NCBI GenBank assembly: GCA_024244705.1
Contig: JAAEOK010000085.1
Span: 142,601-206,600, forward strand
Reading direction: 5' to 3'
DNA: 64,000 nt
Source: Alphaproteobacteria bacterium
GTDB taxonomy: Bacteria > Pseudomonadota > Alphaproteobacteria > JAAEOK01
The notes under the pieces were generated by a model, which worked only from the letters and a program-made list of their open reading frames with translations, had not been told where the DNA came from and ran no database searches. A program made the position numbers and the translations under genes. Every line of letters begins with the position of its first letter. Position 1 is the stretch's first letter. Shown piece after piece: positions 9,597 through 17,974 of the stretch.

Positions 9597-9753
9597 GGAT
9601 CGGACAATGACTCGTCGCACCCTTCTGCAGAAGAGTCAATTGCAACTACCCACAGGAATCTGACCGGGCCTGTCCACAGCGGGTCGGAGGCCAGCAATCG
9701 GTTGTCGCGGCGCGACTGCCGGATGTGGATAAGCGCGGTACAAAAAACTCTTG
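9597..9753. other. Intergenic region between cfa and dnaB with a 12-base palindrome
   Basis: A 157-base gap that must hold the dnaB promoter unless dnaB is read through from cfa. The only clear structure is a perfect 12-base palindrome, CTTCTGCAGAAG, at 9622-9633, just upstream of the alternative GTG start of dnaB. It could be a protein-binding site. It is not a terminator, because there is no loop and no T-run. No convincing -35/-10 pair is seen. Confidence 0.35.
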
Positions 9754-10983
9754 CTATTCCGCCGCCACCGATACCTCGGACTGCGTTCGTTCCCAGTCGG
9801 TGATGTAGTCCCGCGTCAACGGCACAACGTCCTGTCGTTTGGCGAGCTGCATCTGGAAAACCATCTGGTTCATGTGGCGGAACGAAATCTCGGACCCTGT
9901 CAGGTAGAATTCCCACATTCGGCAAAATCGCTCATCGTACAGGTCGATAACCTTATCGCGGTTGTTGGCGAATCGGCGCCGCCATTCGCGCAAGGTATCG
10001 GCATAGTGCAGGCGTAGGATCTCGATATCCGTGATCCACAGCCCAACTTTCTCGACCGCCCGCATGACTTCCGAAAGTGCCGGCGTGTATCCGCCCGGGA
10101 AGACATATTTGCGGATCCATGGATTGGTCGATCCCGGCGGCTCCATACGGCCGATGGAATGAAGCAGGACCACCCCGTCTTCTGCGAGCAGGCCCTTCAC
10201 CTTGCGGAAGAATTGGGTGTAATAGCTGGCTCCGACATGCTCGAACATGCCGACCGAAACGATCCGATCGAAGGTTCCGGACTGGTTCCTGTAATCGCGA
10301 AGTTCGAACTGTACCCGGCCGTCAAGACCCAAATCCTTGGCGCGCTTATTGGATACCGCGTGTTGCTCGGTAGAAAGCGTAATTCCGGTAACGGTCGAAT
10401 CCTCGGACGCGCGCGCCAGGTAGAGGCCCATGCCACCCCAACCCGACCCGATATCGAGAATATTCTGGCCCGGCCGTAACAGCAGCTTGGCCGCAATATG
10501 TTTCATTTTGTTGGCCTGGGCGGCCTCGAGATCATCGTTACCGCTGCGGAAATAGGCGCACGAATAGTGCCGGTCCTTGTCGAGGAACAAATCGTAAAGG
10601 GTGTCGGACAAATCGTAGTGGTGGGCGACATGCTTGCGCGCCTGTCCGATCGGGTTGAACTGATGAATTCGGCGCAGGACTCGGTTAACCGGCTGTGAAA
10701 GGCGGTAACTCGGATGAGTCTCGAGATTCGCCATATTGACGCCGCACAAATCGAGGAAGTCGTAAAGCGATCCTTCCTCGATTGTCAGCGAACCATCCAT
10801 ATAGGCTTCGCCGATATAGAGCTCGGGCCGGAAAAACAACTTGCGATGGAGCGCTCGGTCGTGAAGCCGAATTGCGCACGTCCGCCCTTCGTCGCCCTTG
10901 AATTCATGGACTGCGCCATCGGCATCTATCACGCGAAGATTGCCGATTTTGACCAAGTGTTTCAGAAGGTGCGACGCCAGCAT
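9754..10983 (-). CDS. cfa: Cyclopropane-fatty-acyl-phospholipid synthase
   Basis: Transfers a methylene group from S-adenosylmethionine to unsaturated acyl chains of membrane phospholipids (409 residues). The N-terminal lipid-binding domain has the YIGEAYMDGSL element (about 56-66). The methyltransferase domain has the SAM-binding loop DIGSGWGGMG (177-186). The active-site cysteine stretch HYSCAYF is at about 139-145, and RKYVFPGGY lies near residue 280. ATG 10983. It stands alone on the minus strand, with 131 non-coding bases between its start and the rplI end and 157 before dnaB. Such genes are often induced in stationary phase; no regulatory site was identified. Confidence 0.95.
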   Translation of the reverse strand: MLASHLLKHLVKIGNLRVIDADGAVHEFKGDEGRTCAIRLHDRALHRKLFFRPELYIGEAYMDGSLTIEEGSLYDFLDLCGVNMANLETHPSYRLSQPVNRVLRRIHQFNPIGQARKHVAHHYDLSDTLYDLFLDKDRHYSCAYFRSGNDDLEAAQANKMKHIAAKLLLRPGQNILDIGSGWGGMGLYLARASEDSTVTGITLSTEQHAVSNKRAKDLGLDGRVQFELRDYRNQSGTFDRIVSVGMFEHVGASYYTQFFRKVKGLLAEDGVVLLHSIGRMEPPGSTNPWIRKYVFPGGYTPALSEVMRAVEKVGLWITDIEILRLHYADTLREWRRRFANNRDKVIDLYDERFCRMWEFYLTGSEISFRHMNQMVFQMQLAKRQDVVPLTRDYITDWERTQSEVSVAAE

Positions 10984-11114
10984 GGCTTCGTTCCGACTGT
11001 GAATCCGACGTGGTCCTGGGCACCAAAGGCGCGATTACGTGACCCGACCCGTGCCCATCTCTAAATCTATAGCAAATCACACCGCCCTAGCGAAAGGACA
11101 AACTCGACGTCCCC

Positions 11115-11789
11115 TTACACTTCGGCGTTCTCTGCTCCCTCGGCCTCGTCTCCGCCATCGGCTTCGGATTCGCCGGCAGACTCGATATCGGCCTCTTCGG
11201 CGGCTTCGGCGGCTTTTTCCGCTGCTTCTTCTTTGGCCGCTTCGGCCGCGCGTGCGCGGTTCGCCCGGGCCGCACTCTCCGCCGCCTCGCGCTCGGCAAT
11301 CTGGGCCAGCGACCCGCCGCGTGCTTTCTGGGCTTCGGCTTCCTCGTTCGACTGAGCCACGTTCAGAGAGACATCGACGATGACTTCGGGGTGAAGCGCG
11401 ATGTGCTCCTCGTGGATGCCAAGTGTCTTGATCGCGTGTGCCATCTGGACCTGGCTTCGATCCACATGAAAACCGGCAGCGGTGGTCGCCTCGGCAACGT
11501 CGCGCGCGGAAACCGAACCGTAAAGCTGGCCGCTCTCACCGGCCTGACGGATGACTACCAAGGTCAAGCCCTCCATACGCCCGGCGATATCCTCGGCTTC
11601 TTGGCGTCGTTCCAGGTTCGCCGCTTCGAGCTCCACCCGTTGCGTTTCAAAGTACTCGCGATTGGCCTGGGTCGCACGGAGCGCCTTTTTTTGTGGCAAC
11701 AGGAAATTTCGGGCAAAACCGGGTCTGACGTTGACCACGTCCCCCATCTGTCCAAGCCTCTCTATTCGTTCCAGCAGTATCACTTCCAT
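11115..11789 (-). CDS. rplI: 50S ribosomal protein bL9 with long acidic C-terminal tail
   Basis: Ribosomal protein bL9. The signature [18 protein letters not shown] is at about residues 20-37, followed by the long connecting helix and the C-terminal rRNA-binding domain. At 224 residues it is about 70 longer than the E. coli protein. The extra part is a tail very rich in Ala, Glu and Asp (from about residue 165), a low-complexity extension seen in several alphaproteobacteria. It is the third gene of the rpsF-rpsR-rplI operon, 30 bases after rpsR. Confidence 0.96.
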   Translation of the reverse strand: MEVILLERIERLGQMGDVVNVRPGFARNFLLPQKKALRATQANREYFETQRVELEAANLERRQEAEDIAGRMEGLTLVVIRQAGESGQLYGSVSARDVAEATTAAGFHVDRSQVQMAHAIKTLGIHEEHIALHPEVIVDVSLNVAQSNEEAEAQKARGGSLAQIAEREAAESAARANRARAAEAAKEEAAEKAAEAAEEADIESAGESEADGGDEAEGAENAEV

Positions 11790-11819
11790 GGGCGGGTCTC
11801 CTCGCGCGGTGCGCCGACG

Positions 11820-12068
11820 CTACTTGACGACATAGGGGAGCAGCGCCAGGTAGCGCGCGCGCTTTATCGCGCGGGCGAGCTCGCGTTGACGTTTGGCCGA
11901 TACGGCGGTTATGCGGCTCGGCACGATCTTTCCGCGCTCCGATATGAATCGTTGCAGCAATTTGACGTCCTTGTGGTCGATCTTCGGCGCGTTGGGGCCG
12001 GAGAACGGGCAGGATTTGCGACGCCGGAAGAACGGCCGGCGGGATGGTCTGGATGTCCCGTTGCTCAT
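11820..12068 (-). CDS. rpsR: 30S ribosomal protein bS18
   Basis: Small basic ribosomal protein (82 residues) that binds 16S rRNA together with bS6 on the platform of the small subunit. The [10 protein letters not shown] stretch, the [21 protein letters not shown] core and the conserved [13 protein letters not shown] segment are all present. Its ATG overlaps the rpsF stop by 4 bases (ATGA), the usual coupling of S6 and S18 synthesis. Confidence 0.97.
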   Translation of the reverse strand: MSNGTSRPSRRPFFRRRKSCPFSGPNAPKIDHKDVKLLQRFISERGKIVPSRITAVSAKRQRELARAIKRARYLALLPYVVK

Positions 12069-12532
12069 TCCTTGGCCCCTTCGCTTTTGGTATCGCCGCC
12101 GTCAGCGGTGTCGCTGGCGCGATTCTTTTGGCGATCGCTATCATCACGGCTGTCACGGCTGTCACGGCTGTCGCGTCCCCGCGGTCCACGGTCATCGCGA
12201 TCGCGCCCGCCGCGGTTCCGCATGACCGGCGACGGACCCTCGTCCAATTCGTCGACGCGGATCGTCAAATAGCGGATGACATCTTCATCGATGCGCATAT
12301 TGCGTTCCATCTCCAGGACCGCCTCGGCGGGGGCATCGATATTCATCAATATGTAGTGCCCCTTCCGATTCTTTCGAATTCGATAGGCAAGCGTGCGCAA
12401 ACCCCAGTTTTCACGCTTGGCGACGGTGCCGCCGCCGGTTTGTATGATCTCGCCGTATTTGTCGGCCAGTGCATCGGCCTGGGTCGCCGATATGTCCTGG
12501 CGCGCAATAAACACGCTTTCGTAAAACGCCAT
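12065..12532 (-). CDS. rpsF: 30S ribosomal protein bS6
   Basis: Ribosomal protein bS6, partner of bS18. The start is ATG 12532, preceded by GAGGAG at 8 bases; this rules out the earlier in-frame start at 12556. The 155 residues comprise the normal S6 fold (about 1-100: [35 protein letters not shown]) and a disordered Arg/Asp-rich tail of about 55 residues, unlike the poly-Glu tail of E. coli S6. Part of the tail is encoded by 9-base tandem repeats. First gene of its operon, divergent from fabD. Confidence 0.96.
   Translation of the reverse strand: MAFYESVFIARQDISATQADALADKYGEIIQTGGGTVAKRENWGLRTLAYRIRKNRKGHYILMNIDAPAEAVLEMERNMRIDEDVIRYLTIRVDELDEGPSPVMRNRGGRDRDDRGPRGRDSRDSRDSRDDSDRQKNRASDTADGGDTKSEGAKE
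12144..12170. repeat. Three tandem 9-base repeats inside the rpsF tail
   Basis: The unit TCACGGCTG (plus strand) occurs three times head to tail. It encodes the repeated R-D-S residues of the disordered bS6 C-terminus. The period is a multiple of three, so slippage here would only lengthen or shorten the tail. Confidence 0.8.
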
Positions 12533-12628
12533 CGTTTGCTCCTCATGGCTGTTCATGCCCCGGCGCTGCTCCCTTTACAGATCAGCCACCCGGCGCTAGC
12601 CGACTATTGTCGGCAAGGAGTTATGAGG
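12533..12628 (-). promoter_or_regulatory. rpsF 5' leader, possible S6:S18 autoregulatory element
   Basis: If transcription starts about 7 bases after the -10 at 12635-12640, the rpsF message has a leader of roughly 95 bases. It contains a perfect 6-bp hairpin (GCCGAC, loop, GTCGGC at 12599-12614) and two CGCCGGG stretches before the ribosome-binding site. Many bacteria control rpsF-rpsR by binding of the S6:S18 complex to a structured leader. Position and content fit such a role, but I could not match the known motif base by base. Confidence 0.3.
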
Positions 12629-12634
12629 CGGCGA

Positions 12635-12662
12635 AATATACACATTTGCCGATGCCGTGCAA
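12635..12662 (-). promoter_or_regulatory. Predicted sigma-70-type promoter of rpsF-rpsR-rplI
   Basis: On the minus strand TTGCAC (12662-12657) and TATATT (12640-12635) are separated by 16 bases. The -10 is close to consensus in an otherwise GC-rich gap. It points toward rpsF and lies back to back with the fabD -35. Confidence 0.5.
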
Positions 12663-12668
12663 GTGCGC

Positions 12669-12699
12669 TTGACAGCGCTTGGCCCGGCCCCTTCACTAG
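12669..12699 (+). promoter_or_regulatory. Predicted promoter of the fabD operon
   Basis: A consensus -35, TTGACA, at 12669-12674 is followed after 17-20 bases by a weak -10 candidate within TTCACTAGA (12692-12700). Initiation near 12707 would leave about 20 bases before the fabD ATG. The -35 is convincing, the -10 less so. Confidence 0.4.
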
Positions 12700-12727
12700 A
12701 TGCCAATCACAGGGGAAATTGCAGAAT

Positions 12728-13669
12728 ATGACACGAGCTTTCGTTTTTCCGGGCCAGGCTTCCCAGGCGGTTGGCATGGGACAGGACTTAGCGGCGGCCT
12801 TTCCGGCGGCGCGGCAATTGCTCGAGGAGGTCGATGATGCCTTGGATCAGCATCTCTCACGGATCATGTTCGAGGGTCCCGAATCCGATCTGACACTGAC
12901 CGAGAACGCACAGCCCGCGATAATGGCGGCCAGTTTGGCCGTCGTCAGGGTTCTTCAGTCGGAAGGCGGCGTCGACCTGCCGAGTGTCGCCGCCTTTGTC
13001 GCCGGCCACTCGTTGGGCGAGTATTCGGCGCTTTGCGCGGTTGGAGCTGTCTCGGTTGCCGAGACCGCGCGCCTGCTCAAGACACGAGGCCGCGCCATGC
13101 AGGATGCGGTGCCGGTCGGCGACGGAGCCATGGCGGCGATACTCGGACTCGAACTCGACGCCGTCGTCGCGATCGCCCAAGCGGCGGCGGGCGATGAGGT
13201 CTGCGCCGCCGCCAACGACAATGCGCCGGGACAGGTGGTGGTCAGCGGCAGCCGCGGCGCTGTCGAACGGGCGGTTGCCATGGCGTCGGAACAGGGTGCG
13301 AAACGAAGCATCATGCTGCCGGTAAGCGCGCCCTTCCACTGTGCCCTCATGCAGCCCGCGGCGGATGTCATGCGCGAAGCGCTTTGGCGGGCGGCGATCG
13401 AGCCTCCGGCGACACCTTTGGTGGCCAATGTCACGGCGTCGGTGGTCGAGGATCCGGATACAATTTGCGACCTGCTGGTGGAACAGGTCACGGAACGGGT
13501 GCGCTGGCGGGAATCGGTACTCTACATGCGCGATCAGGGCGTGGATTCCCAGGTCGAGCTCGGTGCCGGCCGGATCCTGACCGGAATGGCCAAGCGCATT
13601 GACCGCGACCTCAGCGCGGTCGCGGTCCAGGATGCCCAGGATATCGAAAGCTTCCTTAATTCGATCTAG
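12728..13669 (+). CDS. fabD: Malonyl-CoA-ACP transacylase
   Basis: Loads malonyl groups onto acyl carrier protein. The acyltransferase nucleophile is Ser95 in GHSLGEYSA. The N-terminal FPGQASQAVGMG is typical, and the catalytic His follows in the APFHCALM stretch. Length is 313 residues from ATG 12728. The frame extends upstream to 12044, but that part is antisense to rpsF and is not a gene. It opens the fatty-acid operon fabD-fabG-acpP-fabF-mltG. Confidence 0.96.
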   Translation: MTRAFVFPGQASQAVGMGQDLAAAFPAARQLLEEVDDALDQHLSRIMFEGPESDLTLTENAQPAIMAASLAVVRVLQSEGGVDLPSVAAFVAGHSLGEYSALCAVGAVSVAETARLLKTRGRAMQDAVPVGDGAMAAILGLELDAVVAIAQAAAGDEVCAAANDNAPGQVVVSGSRGAVERAVAMASEQGAKRSIMLPVSAPFHCALMQPAADVMREALWRAAIEPPATPLVANVTASVVEDPDTICDLLVEQVTERVRWRESVLYMRDQGVDSQVELGAGRILTGMAKRIDRDLSAVAVQDAQDIESFLNSI

Positions 13670-13678
13670 GAGATGCCG

Positions 13679-14416
13679 ATGTTTGATCTGACCGGGAAAT
13701 GCGCGCTCGTCACAGGCGCGACCGGCGGTATCGGCGGTGCGGTTGCACGCCGTCTTCACGACAGAGGCGCGACCGTCGCCATCTCCGGCACGCGGACCGA
13801 GCGACTCGATGCCATAGCCGGTGAGCTTGGCGAGCGGGTTCATGTCATTCCTTGCGATCTCGGCGACGTGGAACAAGTCCTCGGGCTGATAAAGCGGGCC
13901 GAGGACGCCATGGAGCGGGTCGACATATTGGTCAACAATGCCGGCCTTACCCGCGACAACCTCTCGATGATGCTCAAGGACGAGGACTGGCAAACCGTTT
14001 TGGACGTGAATTTGACGGCGGCGTTTCGGCTGTCGCGGGCGGCGATCCGTTCCATGATGCGTCGCCGCTGGGGCCGTATCATCAATATTACCTCCGTCGT
14101 TGGCGTAACCGGAAATCCGGGGCAGGCCAATTACGCGGCTTCAAAGGGCGGCATGATTGCGATGTCGAAGTCGATGGCGGCGGAAATCGCCTCGCGCAGT
14201 GTGACCGTCAACTGCGTCGCCCCCGGCTTCATCGAAACCGCGATGACCGATGTCCTGCCTGACGCCCAAAAGGAAAAATTGCTCGAGCGCGTCCCGGTCG
14301 GACGCCTCGGCGACCCCGACGATATCGCCTATTCGGTGGTCTATTTGGCGAGCGATGAGGCTGCCTACGTGACCGGCCAAACGATCCATGTAAACGGCGG
14401 AATGGCGATGATTTGA
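13679..14416 (+). CDS. fabG: 3-oxoacyl-ACP reductase
   Basis: NADPH-dependent SDR that reduces 3-ketoacyl-ACP in fatty-acid elongation. It has TGATGGIG (12-19), NNAG (86-89), Ser139 in the INITS stretch, and Tyr152/Lys156 in NYAASK. The 245 residues match the usual FabG length, and it ends in the typical VNGGMAMI. Of two close ATGs, 13679 is preferred because AGGAG (13668-13672) stands six bases before it but only one base before 13673. It begins right after fabD. Confidence 0.96.
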   Translation: MFDLTGKCALVTGATGGIGGAVARRLHDRGATVAISGTRTERLDAIAGELGERVHVIPCDLGDVEQVLGLIKRAEDAMERVDILVNNAGLTRDNLSMMLKDEDWQTVLDVNLTAAFRLSRAAIRSMMRRRWGRIINITSVVGVTGNPGQANYAASKGGMIAMSKSMAAEIASRSVTVNCVAPGFIETAMTDVLPDAQKEKLLERVPVGRLGDPDDIAYSVVYLASDEAAYVTGQTIHVNGGMAMI

Positions 14417-14564
14417 GGGCGGATTTTCAATACGGGCATATGCTGGTCATCGTCAACAAAGTGTGTTAGGAAACGGCGATTCTTAGGTCCGGAAAGGCTC
14501 GCGCATAGGCCCCGTCGGCCCTATCTCCCTATCATTGCCCAATAATTCTTGAGGGTTGTAAGAT

Positions 14565-14798
14565 ATGAGTGACATTGGTGATCGGGTTAAGAAAATCGTA
14601 GTCGAGCATCTTGGCGTCGAGGAGACCAAGGTAACGGACGATGCCAGCTTTATCGACGATTTAGGGGCGGACAGTCTCGATACCGTTGAGCTTGTTATGC
14701 ATTTCGAAGAGGAATTTGGTTGCGAGATCCCCGATGACGCGGCGGAAAAGATCGTGACGGTCAAAGACGCCATCGATTTCATCGAACAACACGCCTGA
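14565..14798 (+). CDS. acpP: Acyl carrier protein
   Basis: Small acidic carrier (77 residues) of growing acyl chains. The phosphopantetheine attachment site is Ser37 in [11 protein letters not shown]. The 148-base gap before it is the longest in the fab operon and may hold an extra promoter for high expression, but no clear -35/-10 pair could be fixed. A GAGGG sits about 11 bases ahead of the ATG. Confidence 0.98.
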   Translation: MSDIGDRVKKIVVEHLGVEETKVTDDASFIDDLGADSLDTVELVMHFEEEFGCEIPDDAAEKIVTVKDAIDFIEQHA

Positions 14799-14858
14799 TC
14801 GGAGAAGCGGCCGGTCCGGCGCCCCATTGGCTGCCGTAGTACGGAGCCGAGCACAAAT

Positions 14859-16118
14859 ATGCGACGTGTCGTCATAACCGGCATAGGAATGGTTTCGCCG
14901 CTCGCCTGTGATGCGGAGACCACCTGGAAAAAGCTCACCAATTCCGAATCTGGCATTCGAACCATCGAATCTTTTGATGTGTCCGACCTGCCGATCAAAA
15001 TCGCCGGAACCTTCACGTTCGGTGACGGCCCGGGCGAGTTCAATCCTGATGAATGGATGTCGGTTCGTGACCGGCGCCGGTCTGATGATTTCATAATTTA
15101 CGGCATGGCGGCGGCCATCCAGGCGGTCAAGGATTCGGGCTGGGAACCCGAGGATGAGGAATCGCAGAACCGAACCGGTGTCCTGATCGGATCTGGCATC
15201 GGCGGCCTCAAGTGGATCGAGAAATCGGCGCTGGCCTTTCATGAGAAGGGCGTGCGCGGTGTCAGTCCCTTCTTCATTCCCGCTTCCCTGATAAATCTTG
15301 TCTCAGGCTACGTATCGATCCGATTCGGCTTCCGCGGCCCCAATCATTCCGTGGTCACGGCGTGCTCGACCGGAGCGCACGCGATCGGCGATGCGTCGCG
15401 GTTGATCCGCTATGGCGACGCCGATGTCATGGTTGCCGGTGGGGCGGAGGCATCGGTCTGCCGGCTGGGCATCGCCGGATTTCATCAGGCGCGGGCTCTG
15501 TCGACCGACTTCAACGATAATCCGCCGGCCGCCTCCCGGCCCTGGGACCGAGATCGCGACGGCTTCGTCATGTCAGAGGGAGCCGGGGTCGTTGTTCTCG
15601 AGGACCTGGACCATGCCAAGAAGCGCGGCGCCACGATCCATGCCGAGATTCTCGGCTATGGCCTTTCCGGCGATGCGTTTCATGTGACGGCGCCGGCGGA
15701 AGACGGCAGCGGCGGGTATCGCGCTATGGAGGCGGCGCTACGCAACGCCCAACTCAACGTGGACGATATCGACTACATCAACGCTCACGGCACATCGACA
15801 CCGCTGGGCGATGAGATTGAGTTGGGAGCGGTCAAGCGTTTGTTCGGCGACCACGCCTACAAACTCAGCATGTCGTCGACCAAATCGGCGATCGGCCATC
15901 TGCTCGGCGCTGCGGGTAGCGTCGAATCGATTTTCTCGATCAAGGCCTTGCAGGATCAGGTCGCGCCGCCAACGCTCAACCTGGATAATCCATCCGAAGG
16001 TTGCGACATCGATCTCGTGCCCTTTACCGCCAAGGAAAGGCTGATTCGGTATGCCCTTTCGAACTCCTTCGGCTTTGGCGGAACCAACGCATCACTGATA
16101 TTCGGTCCGGCGCCCTAG
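14859..16118 (+). CDS. fabF: 3-oxoacyl-ACP synthase II
   Basis: Condensing enzyme for chain elongation and for the temperature-sensitive step to cis-vaccenate. The Cys-His-His triad is visible: Cys169 in TACSTGAH, a His in NAHGTSTPLGD and a His in KSAIGHLLGAAGS. Length is 419 residues. It follows acpP and is followed by mltG only five bases after its stop, so the operon is continuous. Confidence 0.97.
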   Translation: MRRVVITGIGMVSPLACDAETTWKKLTNSESGIRTIESFDVSDLPIKIAGTFTFGDGPGEFNPDEWMSVRDRRRSDDFIIYGMAAAIQAVKDSGWEPEDEESQNRTGVLIGSGIGGLKWIEKSALAFHEKGVRGVSPFFIPASLINLVSGYVSIRFGFRGPNHSVVTACSTGAHAIGDASRLIRYGDADVMVAGGAEASVCRLGIAGFHQARALSTDFNDNPPAASRPWDRDRDGFVMSEGAGVVVLEDLDHAKKRGATIHAEILGYGLSGDAFHVTAPAEDGSGGYRAMEAALRNAQLNVDDIDYINAHGTSTPLGDEIELGAVKRLFGDHAYKLSMSSTKSAIGHLLGAAGSVESIFSIKALQDQVAPPTLNLDNPSEGCDIDLVPFTAKERLIRYALSNSFGFGGTNASLIFGPAP

Positions 16119-16123
16119 CGCAG

Positions 16124-17095
16124 ATGGGCCGACTTCTCGCCGGAATCTTTACCCTCGTAGTTGTCGCGGGCGGCGTCATGGGATGGGGCTACTACGTCTT
16201 CACGCAACCGGGCCCGTTGGCCGAACCGAAAATCATAACGATCCCGAAGGGAATCGGTCTCACCGGCATCGCTTCGCTGTTGGCGGAGGAGGGGATAGTC
16301 GAATATCCCTGGCTGTTCATTGCCGGTGTTCGCGTCGCCGACGTCGGACGCGGACTGCGGGCCGGGGAATTTGAGGTCCCGGCGGGGATTAGTCCGAATG
16401 GGGTCATGGATCTCCTGCTAGACGGCAAGACGGTGCAACACCGCATCACCATCGTCGAGGGGATTACCGTCAAGCAGGCACTCGAAGAGATCATGGCCGC
16501 CGATACGCTGGACGGCGAAATCACCGAAGTTCCTGATGAAGGGTGGATGCTGCCGGAGACCTATTATTTCGATCGTGGCGACAGCCGGCAGGCGCTGGTT
16601 GCGCGGATGGTCGCGGATATGAATAAGGCGCTGGACGAACTGTGGCCGGACCGCGATGGCGGAATCGCCGTCGCCGATCGCCAACAAGCGGTCATCCTGG
16701 CATCGATCGTCGAGAAGGAATCGGCAATCGCCGAAGAACGCCCGAGGATCGCGGCGGTGTTCAACAACCGGCTCAAGAACGGGATGCGGCTGCAGGCCGA
16801 TCCCACGGTCGTCTATGGCCTTTCGAACGGAACCGGCGCGATCGACCGGCCGTTGATGACGAAAGACCTGGAGACGCCGAATCCTTATAACACATACCTC
16901 ATCGACGGACTGCCGCCAGGCCCCATCGCCATCCCGAGCCGCGATGCGATCGCCGCGGTCCTCAGCCCCGCCGACACCAAGGAACTCTATTTCGTCGCCG
17001 ACGGCACTGGCGGCCATGTCTTTGCCAAGACTCTGGCGGAGCACAACCGCAATGTCGCGAAATGGCGTCGGCTGCAGCGCCAGAAATCGCAATAG
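16124..17095 (+). CDS. mltG: Endolytic peptidoglycan transglycosylase MltG
   Basis: Membrane-anchored lytic transglycosylase (YceG family) thought to release nascent glycan strands. An N-terminal membrane segment (about residues 4-25) is followed by the YceG domain with the conserved catalytic-Glu region ASIVEKES and the VFNNRL and LQADPTVVYG stretches. The 323 residues start at ATG 16124. The frame is open upstream into fabF, but that extension is not homologous. The fabF-mltG neighbourhood is widespread in proteobacteria. Confidence 0.94.
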   Translation: MGRLLAGIFTLVVVAGGVMGWGYYVFTQPGPLAEPKIITIPKGIGLTGIASLLAEEGIVEYPWLFIAGVRVADVGRGLRAGEFEVPAGISPNGVMDLLLDGKTVQHRITIVEGITVKQALEEIMAADTLDGEITEVPDEGWMLPETYYFDRGDSRQALVARMVADMNKALDELWPDRDGGIAVADRQQAVILASIVEKESAIAEERPRIAAVFNNRLKNGMRLQADPTVVYGLSNGTGAIDRPLMTKDLETPNPYNTYLIDGLPPGPIAIPSRDAIAAVLSPADTKELYFVADGTGGHVFAKTLAEHNRNVAKWRRLQRQKSQ

Positions 17096-17128
17096 CGAAA
17101 GAGTGAGGCAGAGGCCTTTTGCTGAGAC

Positions 17129-17890
17129 CTAACTTTTTTCGGGAAGCCGCCGGAACAACGGATCGGTCCAGGCCGCCGGCAAGGCGGCGAAAAGCCAGAC
17201 AGCGCCGTGAAGCAGCCAAGGGAAAGCGACATTGGCGCGGTTTTTCTCGATGCCGCGGACGATGATATCTGCCGCCCGGGCCGCTTCCATCATCAGCGGC
17301 ATGGCGTAATCGTTGGTGTCGGTCATCGCGCTTCTCACGAAACCGGGGCAGACCACCGTTACGCCGATGCCGTGGCGATGGAGGGCGCCGCGCAGCGCTT
17401 GCCCGTAAGTTCGTACCGCCGCTTTACTGGCGCAATATGCGGGGGCTCCGGGAAACCCGCGATAGGCGGCGAGTGAGCTGATGATCGCGATCTGTCCGCG
17501 GTCGCGCGGTTTCATGCAGTCGATTGCCGGGTGAATCGTATTGACCACGCCATCGAGGTTGGTGCGAAAGATATGCCGGGCCTGGTCAGCGTCCTCCCCG
17601 CCCGCGCCGGTACCGGCCGACACTCCGGCATTGGCGATTACCAGATCCAGAGGCGCCAATTCATCGCTTTGAGCGATCCACGACCGCATGGCGTCCGCAT
17701 CGGTCACGTCGACGATCGTACGCCGGACCGTCGTGCCCAGCTCCGTACATAGCGCCGCCGTTTCGTCCAGTCGTTTTTGGTCACGGCCGCTTAGAGCCAG
17801 AGACCGGCCGGGTTGGGAGTAGCGCATTGCGAGTGCGCGGCCGATGCCGCTGCTGGCCCCTGTTATGAGGACACTTCGGGGATCGCGCAT
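17129..17890 (-). CDS. SDR-family oxidoreductase
   Basis: Short-chain dehydrogenase with TGASSGIG (residues 10-17), an NAG motif and the YCASK catalytic Tyr/Lys pair near residue 150. A hydrophobic stretch close to the C-terminus (about WLLHGAVWLFAALP) suggests membrane association. ATG 17890 is preferred over the TTG at 17926 and the GTG at 17905. The substrate is unknown. The gene converges on mltG and is divergent from yicC. Confidence 0.85.
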   Translation of the reverse strand: MRDPRSVLITGASSGIGRALAMRYSQPGRSLALSGRDQKRLDETAALCTELGTTVRRTIVDVTDADAMRSWIAQSDELAPLDLVIANAGVSAGTGAGGEDADQARHIFRTNLDGVVNTIHPAIDCMKPRDRGQIAIISSLAAYRGFPGAPAYCASKAAVRTYGQALRGALHRHGIGVTVVCPGFVRSAMTDTNDYAMPLMMEAARAADIIVRGIEKNRANVAFPWLLHGAVWLFAALPAAWTDPLFRRLPEKS

Positions 17891-17974
17891 GAAGGCCGGA
17901 TGCACCTTGTTGGTGGATGGGACCAAGTCTATATTGCGGCCAATAGCGGCCGAAATACAAAATAAGGGGTGCTC

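Noticed and set aside
12044..12727. Upstream extension of the fabD frame
   Set aside because: It is antisense to rpsF and crosses the promoter region.
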